64,000 bases of DNA from Polaromonas sp. YR568 (GTDB lineage: Bacteria > Pseudomonadota > Gammaproteobacteria > Burkholderiales > Burkholderiaceae_C). The stretch lies in NCBI GenBank assembly GCA_945878995.1, contig CAMCUN010000008.1:1-64000 (forward strand). Direction: 5' to 3'. Shown here in pieces: positions 27,419-36,692 of the stretch. A program made the position numbers and the translations under genes. A model generated the notes under the pieces. That model was not told where the DNA came from. It worked only from the letters and a program-made list of their open reading frames with translations, and did not search any database. The first letter of the stretch is position 1. Each line of letters opens with the position of its first letter.

Positions 27419-28942
27419 ATGGACCCCTTTTTTTCAGACCCAGCCACCATGCGAACAGACCCAGAACCCTTTGAGTTGGCCCACCCCAACAGCTTTTACA
27501 TCGGTGGGCAATGGACCCCTCCCTCAGGCTCTGGCCGGATCTTGGTGACCCATTCGGCCACCGAGGCGCATTTTTTGAGCGTGCCCGAGGCCCAAGAAGC
27601 CGACATGGACGCGGCCGTGGCCGCTGCCAGAGCCGCCTTTGACACCGGCCCCTGGCCGCGCATGACGCCCCACGAGCGTGCGTTTTACATGCGCGCCTTG
27701 GCCGATGAACTCGACCGCCGCAGCGACGACCTGGCCCGGGTCTGGACCACCGAGTCGGGCGTGGTTCACAGCGCTGCACGGGTCACCGCCAAGACCCTGG
27801 GCGATGCCTACCGTTTTTATGCCGGGCTGGCCGACACCTTCCCCTTCATTGAGCAGCATGTGCCCAAGGGCGGAGGCCATTTTGGCCTCTTGGTGCGCGA
27901 GCCGGTGGGCGTGGCGGCGGCCATCATTCCGTGGAACGGGCCTTTGCGGCTGATGACCTACAAGCTGGCGCCCGCGCTCATGGCCGGCTGCGCGGTGATT
28001 CTCAAAGCCTCGCCCGAGGCGCCCAGTGCGCCCTACATCATGGCCGAGGTCTGCCATGCGGCCGGCCTGCCACCGGGCGTGTTGAATGTGCTGACCGCCG
28101 ACCGCCAGGTCTCGGAGTACCTGGTGCGCCACCCCGGCGTGGACAAGGTGTCTTTCACCGGCTCCACCCAAGCGGGCAAGCGCATTGCCTCGGCCTGCGC
28201 GGAACGCATCGCACGCGTCACCCTGGAGTTGGGTGGCAAGTCGGCGGCCATTGTGCTGGACGACTACGACCTGGACCTGGTGGCCCAGTCGCTGTCCAAA
28301 AGCGCCACCTACCTGACCGGGCAGGCCTGCTCCTCACTGACGCGGGTCATCGTCTCTCGCCATCGCCAAGCGCAGTTGCTCGAAGCCATGGCGCATCACT
28401 TTGGCCAGATCCAGGTGGGCGACCCCTTCGATGCCGCCACCGGTATGGGCCCGCTGGCCACCGCCAAGCACCGCGAGCGGGTCGAGGGCTACATGGCCAG
28501 GGGCTGCGAGGGCGGTGCCAAGCTGGTCACCGGCGGCAAGCGCCCGGCCCATGCCCCGCGCGGCTACTTTGTGGAGCCCACGGTCTTCGGCGATGTGAGC
28601 AACGACGCCGTGATTGCGCGCGAAGAAATTTTCGGGCCCGTGCTGTCGGTGATTCCAGTGGACTCGGAGCAAGACGCCGTGCGCACCGCCAACGACTCGG
28701 TCTACGGCCTCAACGCCTCGGTGTTCACCCATGACGCCGAGCGGGCCTACGCCGTGGCGCGTGAACTGCGCACCGGCACGGTGGGGCACAACGCCTTTCG
28801 CAGCGATTTCAGCATCGCTTTCGGCGGCTTCAAGCAATCGGGTCTGGGCCGCGAAGGTGGCGTCGAAGGCTTGTTGCCCTACCTTGAAAGCAAGACCTTG
28901 GTCCTCGACGAGTTGCCCGCTTTCCTCAGGCCCGCCCGCTAA
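27419..28942 (+). CDS. NAD(P)-dependent aldehyde dehydrogenase
   Basis: This aldehyde dehydrogenase of about 507 residues converts an aldehyde to its acid. Catalytic glutamate lies in LELGGKSAAIVL and catalytic cysteine in TGQACSSLTRV; the cofactor region is FTGSTQAGKRI and the proton-relay asparagine is in IIPWNGPLRL. The frame begins with GTG at 27404. ATG at 27419 or 27449 is also plausible, and none has a clear ribosome site. The stop overlaps the convergent LysR gene by 3 bp. Confidence 0.93.
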   Translation: MDPFFSDPATMRTDPEPFELAHPNSFYIGGQWTPPSGSGRILVTHSATEAHFLSVPEAQEADMDAAVAAARAAFDTGPWPRMTPHERAFYMRALADELDRRSDDLARVWTTESGVVHSAARVTAKTLGDAYRFYAGLADTFPFIEQHVPKGGGHFGLLVREPVGVAAAIIPWNGPLRLMTYKLAPALMAGCAVILKASPEAPSAPYIMAEVCHAAGLPPGVLNVLTADRQVSEYLVRHPGVDKVSFTGSTQAGKRIASACAERIARVTLELGGKSAAIVLDDYDLDLVAQSLSKSATYLTGQACSSLTRVIVSRHRQAQLLEAMAHHFGQIQVGDPFDAATGMGPLATAKHRERVEGYMARGCEGGAKLVTGGKRPAHAPRGYFVEPTVFGDVSNDAVIAREEIFGPVLSVIPVDSEQDAVRTANDSVYGLNASVFTHDAERAYAVARELRTGTVGHNAFRSDFSIAFGGFKQSGLGREGGVEGLLPYLESKTLVLDELPAFLRPAR

Positions 28943-29826
28943 GCGCTCAGCACCTGCCGGCACATCTCCACAAAGCGCTGAGAGGCGGTGGACAGGGCGT
29001 GCCCCCGCAGTGAAATGACCGCCACCGTGCGCGACAAAATGGGCCGCACCAGGTGGACGACTTTGAGCGTGGTCTGCCTCGGCACAGCCACCTTGGGAAG
29101 AATGCCCACCCCCAGGCCCGCCTCCACCATGGCCGCCATGGTGCTGACATGGGTGAAGTCGTAGTTTCTGGCGATCTGCAGCCGGTTTTTTTGCAAGACC
29201 GCGTCCAACTGCTGCTGCAGCTGCGAGGAGCCCAGCATCAAGATGGACGGCGACAGCTTGACCAATTCGCGCAAGGACACCTCATTTTTCGCGCCCAGGG
29301 GATGGTTGTCGGGCACCAGCGCCACATACGGGTCTTCGAACAAGGAGATGCATTCAAACTCCCCGGGCTTGTCAGGCAGCGGGCCAATGCCAAAGTCCAC
29401 CTCGCGCTTGCGAATGGCTTCGAGCATCTCGGGCTGCGCCTTTTCTCGGATGCCCACAGAGATGCCCGGGTAGGTGTGGGCAAAGTCGGTCACCAAAGCC
29501 GGCAAGCGTGTGCTGGCCACGGTGGGCACGCAGGCAAAAATCAAGTTGCCTTGTTGGGCGTTGGCCGCCTGCTCGATGCTCAGCAGCGCCGCGTCAATTT
29601 CGGCCATGGCCTTGCGCGTGCTGACCATCAGCTTTTGGCCCTCGGGGGTCAGAATCACTTTGCGGGTGGTCCGCTGCAGCAAGGTCACGCCCAGGCGCTC
29701 TTCAAGCTGCTTGATTTGCATGCTGACGGCAGGAAGTGAAATATGGGTTTGATCGGCCGCTTTGCGAAAACTTTCATTTTCAGCGACCGCCAAAAAGGTG
29801 GATAAAACCTTGAGGTTCACCCGCAT
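28939..29826 (-). CDS. LysR-family transcriptional regulator
   Basis: The 295-residue LysR protein has an N-terminal winged helix-turn-helix (about 5-62; FRKAADQTHISLPAVSMQIKQLE) and a co-inducer domain (about 92-290). It is divergent from the citryl-CoA-lyase-like operon. The intergenic motif GCTCAGATTATTTG also occurs before the crotonase operon at 22566, so this regulator probably controls both. The frame opens at 30144, but the ATG at 29826 starts the HTH normally. Confidence 0.92.
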   Translation of the reverse strand: MRVNLKVLSTFLAVAENESFRKAADQTHISLPAVSMQIKQLEERLGVTLLQRTTRKVILTPEGQKLMVSTRKAMAEIDAALLSIEQAANAQQGNLIFACVPTVASTRLPALVTDFAHTYPGISVGIREKAQPEMLEAIRKREVDFGIGPLPDKPGEFECISLFEDPYVALVPDNHPLGAKNEVSLRELVKLSPSILMLGSSQLQQQLDAVLQKNRLQIARNYDFTHVSTMAAMVEAGLGVGILPKVAVPRQTTLKVVHLVRPILSRTVAVISLRGHALSTASQRFVEMCRQVLSA

Positions 29827-29847
29827 GTGCAGTTCCTTTGAACAATG

Positions 29848-29892
29848 GCTCAGATTATTTGGCTTGTGGTCTGGGCCTCCCACGCCTAGGAT
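29848..29892 (+). promoter_or_regulatory. Promoter with shared LysR-type operator motif (second copy)
   Basis: GCTCAGATTATTTGGCTTG (29848-29866) overlaps a -35-like TTGTGG, followed by a 17-bp spacer and TAGGAT (29887). It is nearly identical to the site at 22566. The gap separates the LysR gene and the next operon, the classical site for autoregulation and activation. Confidence 0.65.
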
Positions 29893-29929
29893 GGATTGAG
29901 GCTTGGACAGTGCAACGACAGGAGCAACA

Positions 29930-30733
29930 ATGGCAACCCGCAAGCAAAAAAAGATCAAGACCGACATAGGCTGGAGCGACGCCAAAAGCATCACCCTCTT
30001 CGGCAAAGACTTTAGCAGTGAAATTTTGGGCCACCTCAACCTGGGGGACATGGGCTTTTTGGAGCTCACCGGCCGTTTTCCCAACCCGGCCGAATCCAGA
30101 ATGTTCAATGCCATGGTGGTCACGCTGGTCGAGCACGGCATCACCCCCAGCGCCTTGGTCGCCCGCCTGACCTACCTGGGCGCGCCCGAGTCCTTGCAAG
30201 GGGCTGTGGCCGCTGGCTTGAACGGCTTGGGCACGGTGTTTGTGGGCAGCGTCGAGGGCGCTGCCAAATTGCTCTATGAGGCCATGCCCGTGCGGCAAGA
30301 CCAGCCCGACCTGCAGGCCCTGGCCGCCAAGGTGGTCGACGACTTCAGAAGCCGCCGCGCCATCGTGCCCGGCATTGGCCATCCGTTTCACAAACCCATA
30401 GACCCGCGCACGCCGCGCCTCAAGCAAATTGCCGCCGAAACCGGCTTTGACGGCCCCTACTTTCAGCTCATGGATGCGGTGGCCACACGGGCCAGCGAGC
30501 TCACCGGCAAAGACATGCCCATGAACGCGACCGGCGCGGTCGGCGCGCTGTGCTGCGAGATGGGTTTTGACTGGAAAATTTGCCGAGGCCTGGGCGTGAT
30601 GGCCCGCGCCGTGGGCTTGGTCGGCCACATCCTGGAGGAGTCGCGCGACCCCATGGCCCAGGAAATCTGGTACCGCATTGAAGAGTCCGCCACCGAACAC
30701 CTGCGCCCTCCAACCCCAGGAGATAAGGCATGA
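29930..30733 (+). CDS. Citryl-CoA-lyase-like short citrate synthase family protein
   Basis: The 267-residue protein matches the C-terminal catalytic half of citrate synthase. GIGHPFHKPIDPRTPR keeps the second active-site histidine and the DPR motif. Where citrate synthase has its first histidine (LxHGGA), this protein has VGSVEGAA, as in stand-alone citryl-CoA lyases. It would cleave a 3-hydroxy-3-carboxy acyl-CoA to acetyl-CoA and an oxo acid, or form one. AGGAG 6 nt before the ATG at 29930 fixes the start. ATGA overlap with the SDR follows. Confidence 0.8.
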   Translation: MATRKQKKIKTDIGWSDAKSITLFGKDFSSEILGHLNLGDMGFLELTGRFPNPAESRMFNAMVVTLVEHGITPSALVARLTYLGAPESLQGAVAAGLNGLGTVFVGSVEGAAKLLYEAMPVRQDQPDLQALAAKVVDDFRSRRAIVPGIGHPFHKPIDPRTPRLKQIAAETGFDGPYFQLMDAVATRASELTGKDMPMNATGAVGALCCEMGFDWKICRGLGVMARAVGLVGHILEESRDPMAQEIWYRIEESATEHLRPPTPGDKA

Positions 30734-31647
30734 AGCCCGGATTTGTCCAAGATAAAGTGGTGTTGGTGACAGGCGCCGGCGGCGGCATTGGCCGCGAGTT
30801 TGCGCTGGCGCTGGCGCGCGAGGGCGCCAAGGTGGTGGTCAACGACCTGGGCGCCTCGCTGGACGGCCAGGGCCGCGACAGCAAGCGGGCCCAGCAGGTG
30901 GTCGATGAAATCACCGCCACTGGCGGCCAGGCCATTGCCAACGGCGACAGCGTGGCCGACTGGGATGCCGCCGCGCGCATGGTGCAGCTGGCCGTGGACA
31001 CCTACGGCAGGCTCGATTGCGTGATCAACAACGCCGGCATCTTGCGCGACCGCTTTTTCTTCAACATGAGCAAGGACGATTGGCACCAGGTCATAGACGT
31101 GCATCTGCACGGCACGTTTTACGTCTCGCGGGCGGCAGCCACCCATTTCAAGGCCCAGCAGTCGGGCTCTTACATTCACATGGTCTCCACCTCCGGCCTG
31201 ATTGGCAATTTGGCCCAAGCCAACTACTCGGCGGCCAAGCTGGGCATGGTGGCGCTGTCCAAATCGATCGCCATGGACATGGCCAAATTCAATGTCCGCT
31301 CCAACTGCGTCTCGCCCTTTGCCTGGAGCCGAATGATCAGCTCCATCCCCACCGACACCCCCGAGCAGCAGGCCCGGGTGGAGCGTTTGCAGAAGATGGA
31401 GACTGCCAAGATCGCGCCCTTGGCGGTCTACCTGGCCAGCGACGCCGCAGCAGGCGTGAGCGGTCAGGTGTTTGCGGTGCGCGCCAACGAATTGTTTTTG
31501 ATGAGCCAAAGCCGGCCCGTACGCGCCATGCACACCGATCAAGGATGGACGCCCGAGTCCATTGCCAACCGGGCCATGCCGGCATTCAAGCCGTCCTTTT
31601 ACAAACTGGACCGCTCGCAAGACGTGTTTGACTGGGACCCGGTTTAA
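30730..31647 (+). CDS. SDR family dehydrogenase, MFE-2-like (R)-3-hydroxyacyl-CoA dehydrogenase
   Basis: The 305-residue short-chain dehydrogenase has TGAGGGIGREFALALA (cofactor), NNAGILRD, a catalytic serine in MVSTSGLIG and YSAAK. The N-terminal VVVNDLGASLDGQGRDSKRAQQVVDEI resembles the dehydrogenase domain of peroxisomal multifunctional enzyme 2. It overlaps the preceding gene as ATGA and is followed 9 bp later by a matching hydratase, so together they could perform (R)-specific beta-oxidation. Confidence 0.9.
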   Translation: MKPGFVQDKVVLVTGAGGGIGREFALALAREGAKVVVNDLGASLDGQGRDSKRAQQVVDEITATGGQAIANGDSVADWDAAARMVQLAVDTYGRLDCVINNAGILRDRFFFNMSKDDWHQVIDVHLHGTFYVSRAAATHFKAQQSGSYIHMVSTSGLIGNLAQANYSAAKLGMVALSKSIAMDMAKFNVRSNCVSPFAWSRMISSIPTDTPEQQARVERLQKMETAKIAPLAVYLASDAAAGVSGQVFAVRANELFLMSQSRPVRAMHTDQGWTPESIANRAMPAFKPSFYKLDRSQDVFDWDPV

Positions 31648-31656
31648 GCGCTCGCC

Positions 31657-32538
31657 ATGATCAGTGCACAAGCCCTGCTGGCGCGCCAGTTTCCGGCCAT
31701 TGAGCAAAGCTACAGCTCCAAAGACGCCATCTTGTACGCGCTGTCGCTGGGCTATGGCTCAGACCCTGTGGACCCGCAGGAGCTGCCCTTTGTCTACGAA
31801 AAAAACCTGCGCGTGGTGCCCGCCATGGCCGCCGTGCTGTGCTCACCGGGCTTTTGGCTGGGCGAGCCCAGCCTGGGCGCCAAAACGGCCATGATCGTGC
31901 ACGCGCAGCACGCCATTGAGTTTTTGCAGCCCCTGGCCCCTGCAGCCAGCTTGCGCGGCACCACGTCTGTGCTGGAGGTGATAGACCGGGGTGTGGGCAA
32001 GGGCGCCATGGTCATCACCGAGCGGCTCCTGACAGACCTGGCCACCGAGCAGGTGATGGCCCGCATTGTTCAGCACACGCTGTGCCGGGGCGACGGCGGC
32101 TTTTCTGGCGTGGCGCCTGCGCTGGGGCCACCCAGGCAGCGGGCGGCTGACGAGAGCACCGCGCCCGATTGGAGCGTCAGCCTGCCCACCTTGCCGCAAG
32201 CGGCTTTGCTCTACCGTTTGCATGCAGACCTCAACCCCCTGCATGTGGACCCCGAGGTGGCCCGCCAAGCAGGTTTTGAAAGGCCCATATTGCATGGTTT
32301 ATGCACCTACGGCATGGTGTGCCGGGCGGTGGTGCAGGCCTGCCTGGGCGGTGATGCCGCGCGCATGCACAGCCTGGCGGGCCAATTCACCGCGCCCGTG
32401 GTGCCTGGCGACACCTTGCAGATCGATATTTGGAAGGGCCCTACCCAAGGCGGCCGTTGCACCTTGAAGATTCGCTGTTCGGTGCCGGCCCGGCAGGTGG
32501 TGGCCTTCGCCAATGGGGCCGCCGTGGTCAGCCAGTGA
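31657..32538 (+). CDS. MaoC-type enoyl-CoA hydratase 2
   Basis: The 293-residue double hot-dog protein resembles the hydratase 2 part of MFE-2. The active region is HADLNPLHVDPEVARQAGFERPILHGLCTYGM, with Asp and His placed for hydration. The N-terminal half (about 1-140) is the usual inactive hot-dog repeat. It follows the SDR by 9 bp. Likely reaction: trans-2-enoyl-CoA to (R)-3-hydroxyacyl-CoA. The small gap to the convergent Bug gene (32539-32602) shows no terminator-like hairpin. Confidence 0.9.
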   Translation: MISAQALLARQFPAIEQSYSSKDAILYALSLGYGSDPVDPQELPFVYEKNLRVVPAMAAVLCSPGFWLGEPSLGAKTAMIVHAQHAIEFLQPLAPAASLRGTTSVLEVIDRGVGKGAMVITERLLTDLATEQVMARIVQHTLCRGDGGFSGVAPALGPPRQRAADESTAPDWSVSLPTLPQAALLYRLHADLNPLHVDPEVARQAGFERPILHGLCTYGMVCRAVVQACLGGDAARMHSLAGQFTAPVVPGDTLQIDIWKGPTQGGRCTLKIRCSVPARQVVAFANGAAVVSQ

Positions 32539-32602
32539 GCCTGGCCTGGCAGCGCCACCCCAAAGCGCAGCGCAGGCCGTGACCTCTGCGCCCACCGTGC
32601 GT

Positions 32603-33568
32603 TTACTGCGGCGCGATGCCCGCTTGCACCATCAATTGCAACCAGCGGGGGTTGTCAGCGCGCATGCGCTCTTGCAGCTGCTTGCTCGAGAGCGACAACA
32701 CCGAGGTGTTGAGGGTCTGAAACTGCGCCCTCACTTCTGGGCTGGCCATGGCCTTTTGAAAGGCCGCATCTAGCCTGTCCACCACGGCCGCCGGCGTGCC
32801 GGCAGGCGCTTGCACGGCAATGATGGTCTCCAGCGCCCCTGTGGGCAGGGAGAAGGTTTCTTGCAAGGTGGGCACCTGCGGCGCGCTGGGCGAACGGCTG
32901 CTCGCGGAGATGGCCAGGGCGCGAGCCTTTTGTGCGTTGACCTGCGCCATGCCGCTGCCAATATCGACCACGGCCACCTGCACCTGGCCGCCCAGCAGGT
33001 CGGTGATGGCCTGCGGAATGCCCCGGTAACTGACTGCCACCGGCTCGCTTTGGGTCACCGACGCAAAAAGCGCCACCGCCACCTGGCCGCTGGGCGAGCC
33101 ATAGGCCATGCTGACGGCCTGCTTGGCCGCTTTGGCCTGAGCGGCCAACTCGGCCATGCTTTTGAGTGGGGACGCTTGCGGGACCAAAAACATCATGGCC
33201 GTGGACCCCAGCCCCGCCACCGGCACAAAGCTGTCCATGGGGTCATAGCTCAGGGTCTTGAACAAGCCCTTGGCCACAAACATCACCGACGAGCCCATCA
33301 GCAAGGTGTAGCCGTCGGGTTTGGCATTGGCCACATGGGCCGCGCCTATCGTGCCTTGCGCGCCCGCCCGGTTGTCCACCAGCACCGGCTGGCCTATGGA
33401 CTCCGACAAGGCCTTGGCCACGGCGCGCGTGACGTTGTCGGTCACCGAGCCGGCCGGAAAGGGCGCGACCAAGGTGATGGGCCGCGATGGAAAGTCCTGC
33501 GCAGCGCCAGGCAGGGCCCACAGCAGCGTGAGGGCAGGCAACAAAGCGCGCAAAAAGGGCTTGAACAT
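32603..33568 (-). CDS. Bug/TctC family solute-binding protein
   Basis: The 321-residue periplasmic binding protein has a signal peptide ending at GAAQ, the motif APFPAGSVTDNVTRA, VDNRAGAQGTIG and LSYDPMDSFVPV. It ends the minus-strand group that starts with the NTF2 gene at 37105. No TctAB partner is present. It is distinct from the Bug at 21424 but shares the same family core. Substrate unknown. Confidence 0.92.
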   Translation of the reverse strand: MFKPFLRALLPALTLLWALPGAAQDFPSRPITLVAPFPAGSVTDNVTRAVAKALSESIGQPVLVDNRAGAQGTIGAAHVANAKPDGYTLLMGSSVMFVAKGLFKTLSYDPMDSFVPVAGLGSTAMMFLVPQASPLKSMAELAAQAKAAKQAVSMAYGSPSGQVAVALFASVTQSEPVAVSYRGIPQAITDLLGGQVQVAVVDIGSGMAQVNAQKARALAISASSRSPSAPQVPTLQETFSLPTGALETIIAVQAPAGTPAAVVDRLDAAFQKAMASPEVRAQFQTLNTSVLSLSSKQLQERMRADNPRWLQLMVQAGIAPQ

Positions 33569-33684
33569 GGGGCAAAGTCTCCAAAAACGGTGGCCTCTTA
33601 GCCTAGCGCAAACACCTGCGGGCCATTCATTGAATTTTCTGAACCACTGTTTCGCGCTGCCTGGCCCTTGTGCGCTGCTCCCGC

Positions 33685-34599
33685 TCAGGCGATGGTGGTC
33701 ACCAGTGTGCCGATTTGCTCAATGCTCACTTCAATCCGGTCCTGGGCCGACAGCCACAGCGGCGGCGTGCGAAAAGCGCCTATGCCTGCGGGCGTGCCGG
33801 TGGCCAGCACATCGCCGGGCTCCAGCGTCATGTACTGGCTCAGGTAGGCCATCAACGTGGCCACCGGAAACAGCATGTCGGCGGTGGTCGCCGACTGCAT
33901 CAGTTGGCCGTTGAGCCGGGTGGTCAACTGCAGCGCCTGGGGATTGGCAATGTCGTCCGGGGTCACCAGGCTGGGACCCAGCGGGCAAAAACCGTCCATG
34001 CTTTTGGCAAAAGTGGTTTGCGGCGGCGTGATGTCAAACTGGAACTCGCGGGCGCTCAAATCGTTGAGCAAGGTGTAGCCGGCCACATGCGACAAAGCCT
34101 GCTCGGCGCTCACCTGATGAACAAAGCTGCCCACGACCACGGCCAACTCGCCTTCGAAGTCAAACTTGTGCACCGCCTCAGGCTTGGCCACGGTGGCCCC
34201 AGGTGCGGTCACCGAGGAAGGCATTTTGAAGATGATGCGCGGCTTTTCAAACGGGGCCACCCCGGTTTCTTTGGCATGGTCGGCGTAGTTGCGGCCGACG
34301 CCCACAATTTTTCCCGGCCGCGCAATCGGCGCGAGCAGCCGCAAGCCAGCCAGCGGCAGGCGCTCGGTCTGCGGCGCGGCCAGCCGCTCGCGCACCTGCG
34401 TGGCCAGCCGCTCGCGCGCGGGCGCGCCAGCCTGTGCCCAGCGCATCAAGCCTGTGCTGGCAGGCTCTATGCCGCGCGCGTACAGAGCGGCGGTGTCCAC
34501 CGGCAGTTGCTGGACCAAGTCGCTGACATCCACCACCGACCCTCCATCCGCCACACCGGTATGGCGGCGACCCGCCAGGTCAAAAGCCAGGAATTTCAT
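33685..34599 (-). CDS. Fumarylacetoacetate hydrolase family protein
   Basis: The 304-residue protein is an FAH-family C-C hydrolase or decarboxylase, with the core GVGRNYADHAKE, FEGELAVVVG, and GDVLATGTPAGIG; metal ligands come from the EGELA and D/E-rich region. The frame opens at 34650, but the ATG at 34599 gives the standard N terminus (MKFLAFDLAG). It lies only 7 bp after the dioxygenase gene. In a catabolic operon it may hydrolyse a ring-cleaved oxo acid. Confidence 0.88.
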   Translation of the reverse strand: MKFLAFDLAGRRHTGVADGGSVVDVSDLVQQLPVDTAALYARGIEPASTGLMRWAQAGAPARERLATQVRERLAAPQTERLPLAGLRLLAPIARPGKIVGVGRNYADHAKETGVAPFEKPRIIFKMPSSVTAPGATVAKPEAVHKFDFEGELAVVVGSFVHQVSAEQALSHVAGYTLLNDLSAREFQFDITPPQTTFAKSMDGFCPLGPSLVTPDDIANPQALQLTTRLNGQLMQSATTADMLFPVATLMAYLSQYMTLEPGDVLATGTPAGIGAFRTPPLWLSAQDRIEVSIEQIGTLVTTIA

Positions 34600-34606
34600 A
34601 CCGTCC

Positions 34607-35515
34607 TCAAGCCGCGAGCGCCGCGCTGCGGGGCTGGCCCGTGCGGTCAAAAAACCGGCTCGCCGCCACTTGGCAGCGCTGAATGTAGCGGTGCTCGGTG
34701 GGCAGGTAGTCGGCCACGGCGTTGTGGATGGTGCCCATGTTGTCCCACATCAGCACATCATGCTCTTCCCATTGGTTGGCAAAGCGAAACTCCGGGCGCA
34801 GCTGGTGCTCAAACAAAAAGGCCAAGACCTCGTCGCTGTCTTGCTGCGCCAGCTGATCAATGCGCATCGCGTAGCCGGGGTTGGCGTAAAGCACCGTCTT
34901 GCCGGTGATGGGGTGGGTCAGGAACAGCGGGTGTGAGACGGGCGGCTTGGCCAGGCGCTGCGCCTCGGTCAGCGGTGGGCGCTGGCTGCCGCGCTCGCGG
35001 CGCATCTTCTCCCAGAACTTGTTGAAGTCGTGGGTCGCCGTCATGCCTTGCAGCCTGACTTTGAGCTCACCTGGCAAAGCCTCGTAGGCCGCATGCATGT
35101 TGGAAAACTCGGTGTTGCCCAAGGATTGGCCATCGCGCCTGGGGATGCGGGTGCCGTAGAGCACATTGGTGAATGCAATCTGGCGGCTGTAGGACATGTC
35201 GGTGTGCCAGTCCTGGCCGGCGTCGGCCAGGCCCAGCGGCTTGCCGCCCTCGACCATGTTCGACAGGATCATCACGTCCGGCAGGCCAGGGGCCTGGTAG
35301 GCATTGGCCACGTTGATCTCCAGCTCACCAAAGCGCGCCGAAAAGTCTCGCAGCTGCTGGGCCGTGAGCGCTTGCTTGGGGTACTTCAACACCCCATGGC
35401 GGCCCAAGGCTTGCAGCAAGGTGTGCAGGGTAGGCTCATTGAGCGGCTGGGCCAGGTCCAGGCCTTCCACCCTGGCGCCCAGCGTGGCGCCTGTGGGGAT
35501 GATGCGCAATGTCAT
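34607..35515 (-). CDS. TauD/TfdA family dioxygenase
   Basis: The 302-residue 2-oxoglutarate/Fe(II) dioxygenase has WHTDMSYS as the HxD motif and a distal histidine in MWDNMGTIHNAVADYLPTEHR with a following arginine for 2-oxoglutarate. It is separate from the TauD at 24698. TfdA-type enzymes cleave aryloxyacetate ethers; with a maleylacetate-reductase-like gene upstream a related role is possible but unproven. It sits between the Fe-ADH and FAH genes in one operon. Confidence 0.92.
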   Translation of the reverse strand: MTLRIIPTGATLGARVEGLDLAQPLNEPTLHTLLQALGRHGVLKYPKQALTAQQLRDFSARFGELEINVANAYQAPGLPDVMILSNMVEGGKPLGLADAGQDWHTDMSYSRQIAFTNVLYGTRIPRRDGQSLGNTEFSNMHAAYEALPGELKVRLQGMTATHDFNKFWEKMRRERGSQRPPLTEAQRLAKPPVSHPLFLTHPITGKTVLYANPGYAMRIDQLAQQDSDEVLAFLFEHQLRPEFRFANQWEEHDVLMWDNMGTIHNAVADYLPTEHRYIQRCQVAASRFFDRTGQPRSAALAA

Positions 35516-35540
35516 GGTCGGGTCTCCGTGAAAAACAAAT

Positions 35541-36692
35541 TCAGTAGGCCTGCTGCAGCAGCGCCAGGATTTCGCTGGCGTGCGAGACAGGTCGAGGGTT
35601 GAAATACAGGCCGCGCTCGCCCATGGTTTTTTGCGCGATCACGGCCAGCGCGTCCTGCGCCACGCCGATGTCGCGCAAGCGGGTGGGCACGCCCAGGGCC
35701 GCGCTGGTGTGCGCCACCCAGGCCACGACGTCTTGCCCACCGGGCAGCACGGCCGAGGCTCGCTGCAGCGCCTGCGCCACGTGGAGCCGGTTAAAGGCCA
35801 GGGCGTGGGGCAGCAGCACGGCATTGGCCTGGCCGTGCGGCGCGCCCGTGACCGAGCCGATGGCGTGGCACACCGCGTGGTGCAGCGCGGTGCGTGCATT
35901 GACCAGCACCAGCCCTGACAGGTGAGCCGCATACAGCAGCTGCGCGCGGGCGTCCAGGTCCAGCGGGTTGGCGTGCACCGCGGGCAGGGCCTGCGCGAAG
36001 CGCTGCAGCGCATCCAGGGCCACCAGCTCCGCCAGCGGCGAGCGCTCTAAGGAGTACAGCCCCTCTATGCAATGCGCCACCCCGTTCATGCCGGTGGACA
36101 GCATCAGGCTGGCAGGCACTTGCAGGTTGGCCTGTGGATCGAGCAGCACCACCCGGCTGGCCAGTTGCGGGTCGGTGAACAAAAGTTTGGCGCCGTTGGC
36201 ATCGCGCACGCCCAGGCCGGGTGTGACTTCGGCGCCGGAGGCGGTGCAGGGCACCGACACAATGGGCAGCTTGGGCCGCAGCAGTGTGGGCACATGCAGC
36301 TGGCGCGGCGGCGTGAAGCGGCTGGCGTGGTCGGCCAGGCAGCCGCCTTCGGCCATCAACAGGGCCACCGCCTTGGCGGTGTCGGAGCAGCTGCCGCCGC
36401 CCACTGCAACCAGGCACTGCACGCCAAACTCAAGGCTGCGCTCGGCCAGTGCTTGGACCAGCGGCACCGAAGAGTGCGCCGGAATGTCGGGCGCCTGCAG
36501 CACCTGCAAGCCATCGAGCTGCCGCATCACCTGCGCATGCAAAGCGCTGGCGCGCACACTGGCGCTGCATACCAGCAGCACGCGCTGGGCGCCCAAAAGC
36601 GCCAATTCGGCGCGCAGCCCCTCAACCGCGCCCGCGCGAAGAATCGTTTTCATCGCCGGTGTGCGCTGCACAAAGGAGGGCCATTGGCTCAT
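35541..36692 (-). CDS. Iron-containing alcohol dehydrogenase, maleylacetate-reductase-like
   Basis: The 383-residue member of PF00465 has the nucleotide motif GGGSCSDTAKAV, the metal-binding HCIEG and HHAVCHAIG, and GAPHGQANAVLLPH. This H-CH-PH pattern resembles maleylacetate reductases and other group III enzymes, which act on oxo acids or alcohols. It overlaps the NTF2 gene as ATGA. In this operon it may reduce a ring-cleavage oxo acid. Exact substrate is not determinable. Confidence 0.85.
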   Translation of the reverse strand: MSQWPSFVQRTPAMKTILRAGAVEGLRAELALLGAQRVLLVCSASVRASALHAQVMRQLDGLQVLQAPDIPAHSSVPLVQALAERSLEFGVQCLVAVGGGSCSDTAKAVALLMAEGGCLADHASRFTPPRQLHVPTLLRPKLPIVSVPCTASGAEVTPGLGVRDANGAKLLFTDPQLASRVVLLDPQANLQVPASLMLSTGMNGVAHCIEGLYSLERSPLAELVALDALQRFAQALPAVHANPLDLDARAQLLYAAHLSGLVLVNARTALHHAVCHAIGSVTGAPHGQANAVLLPHALAFNRLHVAQALQRASAVLPGGQDVVAWVAHTSAALGVPTRLRDIGVAQDALAVIAQKTMGERGLYFNPRPVSHASEILALLQQAY

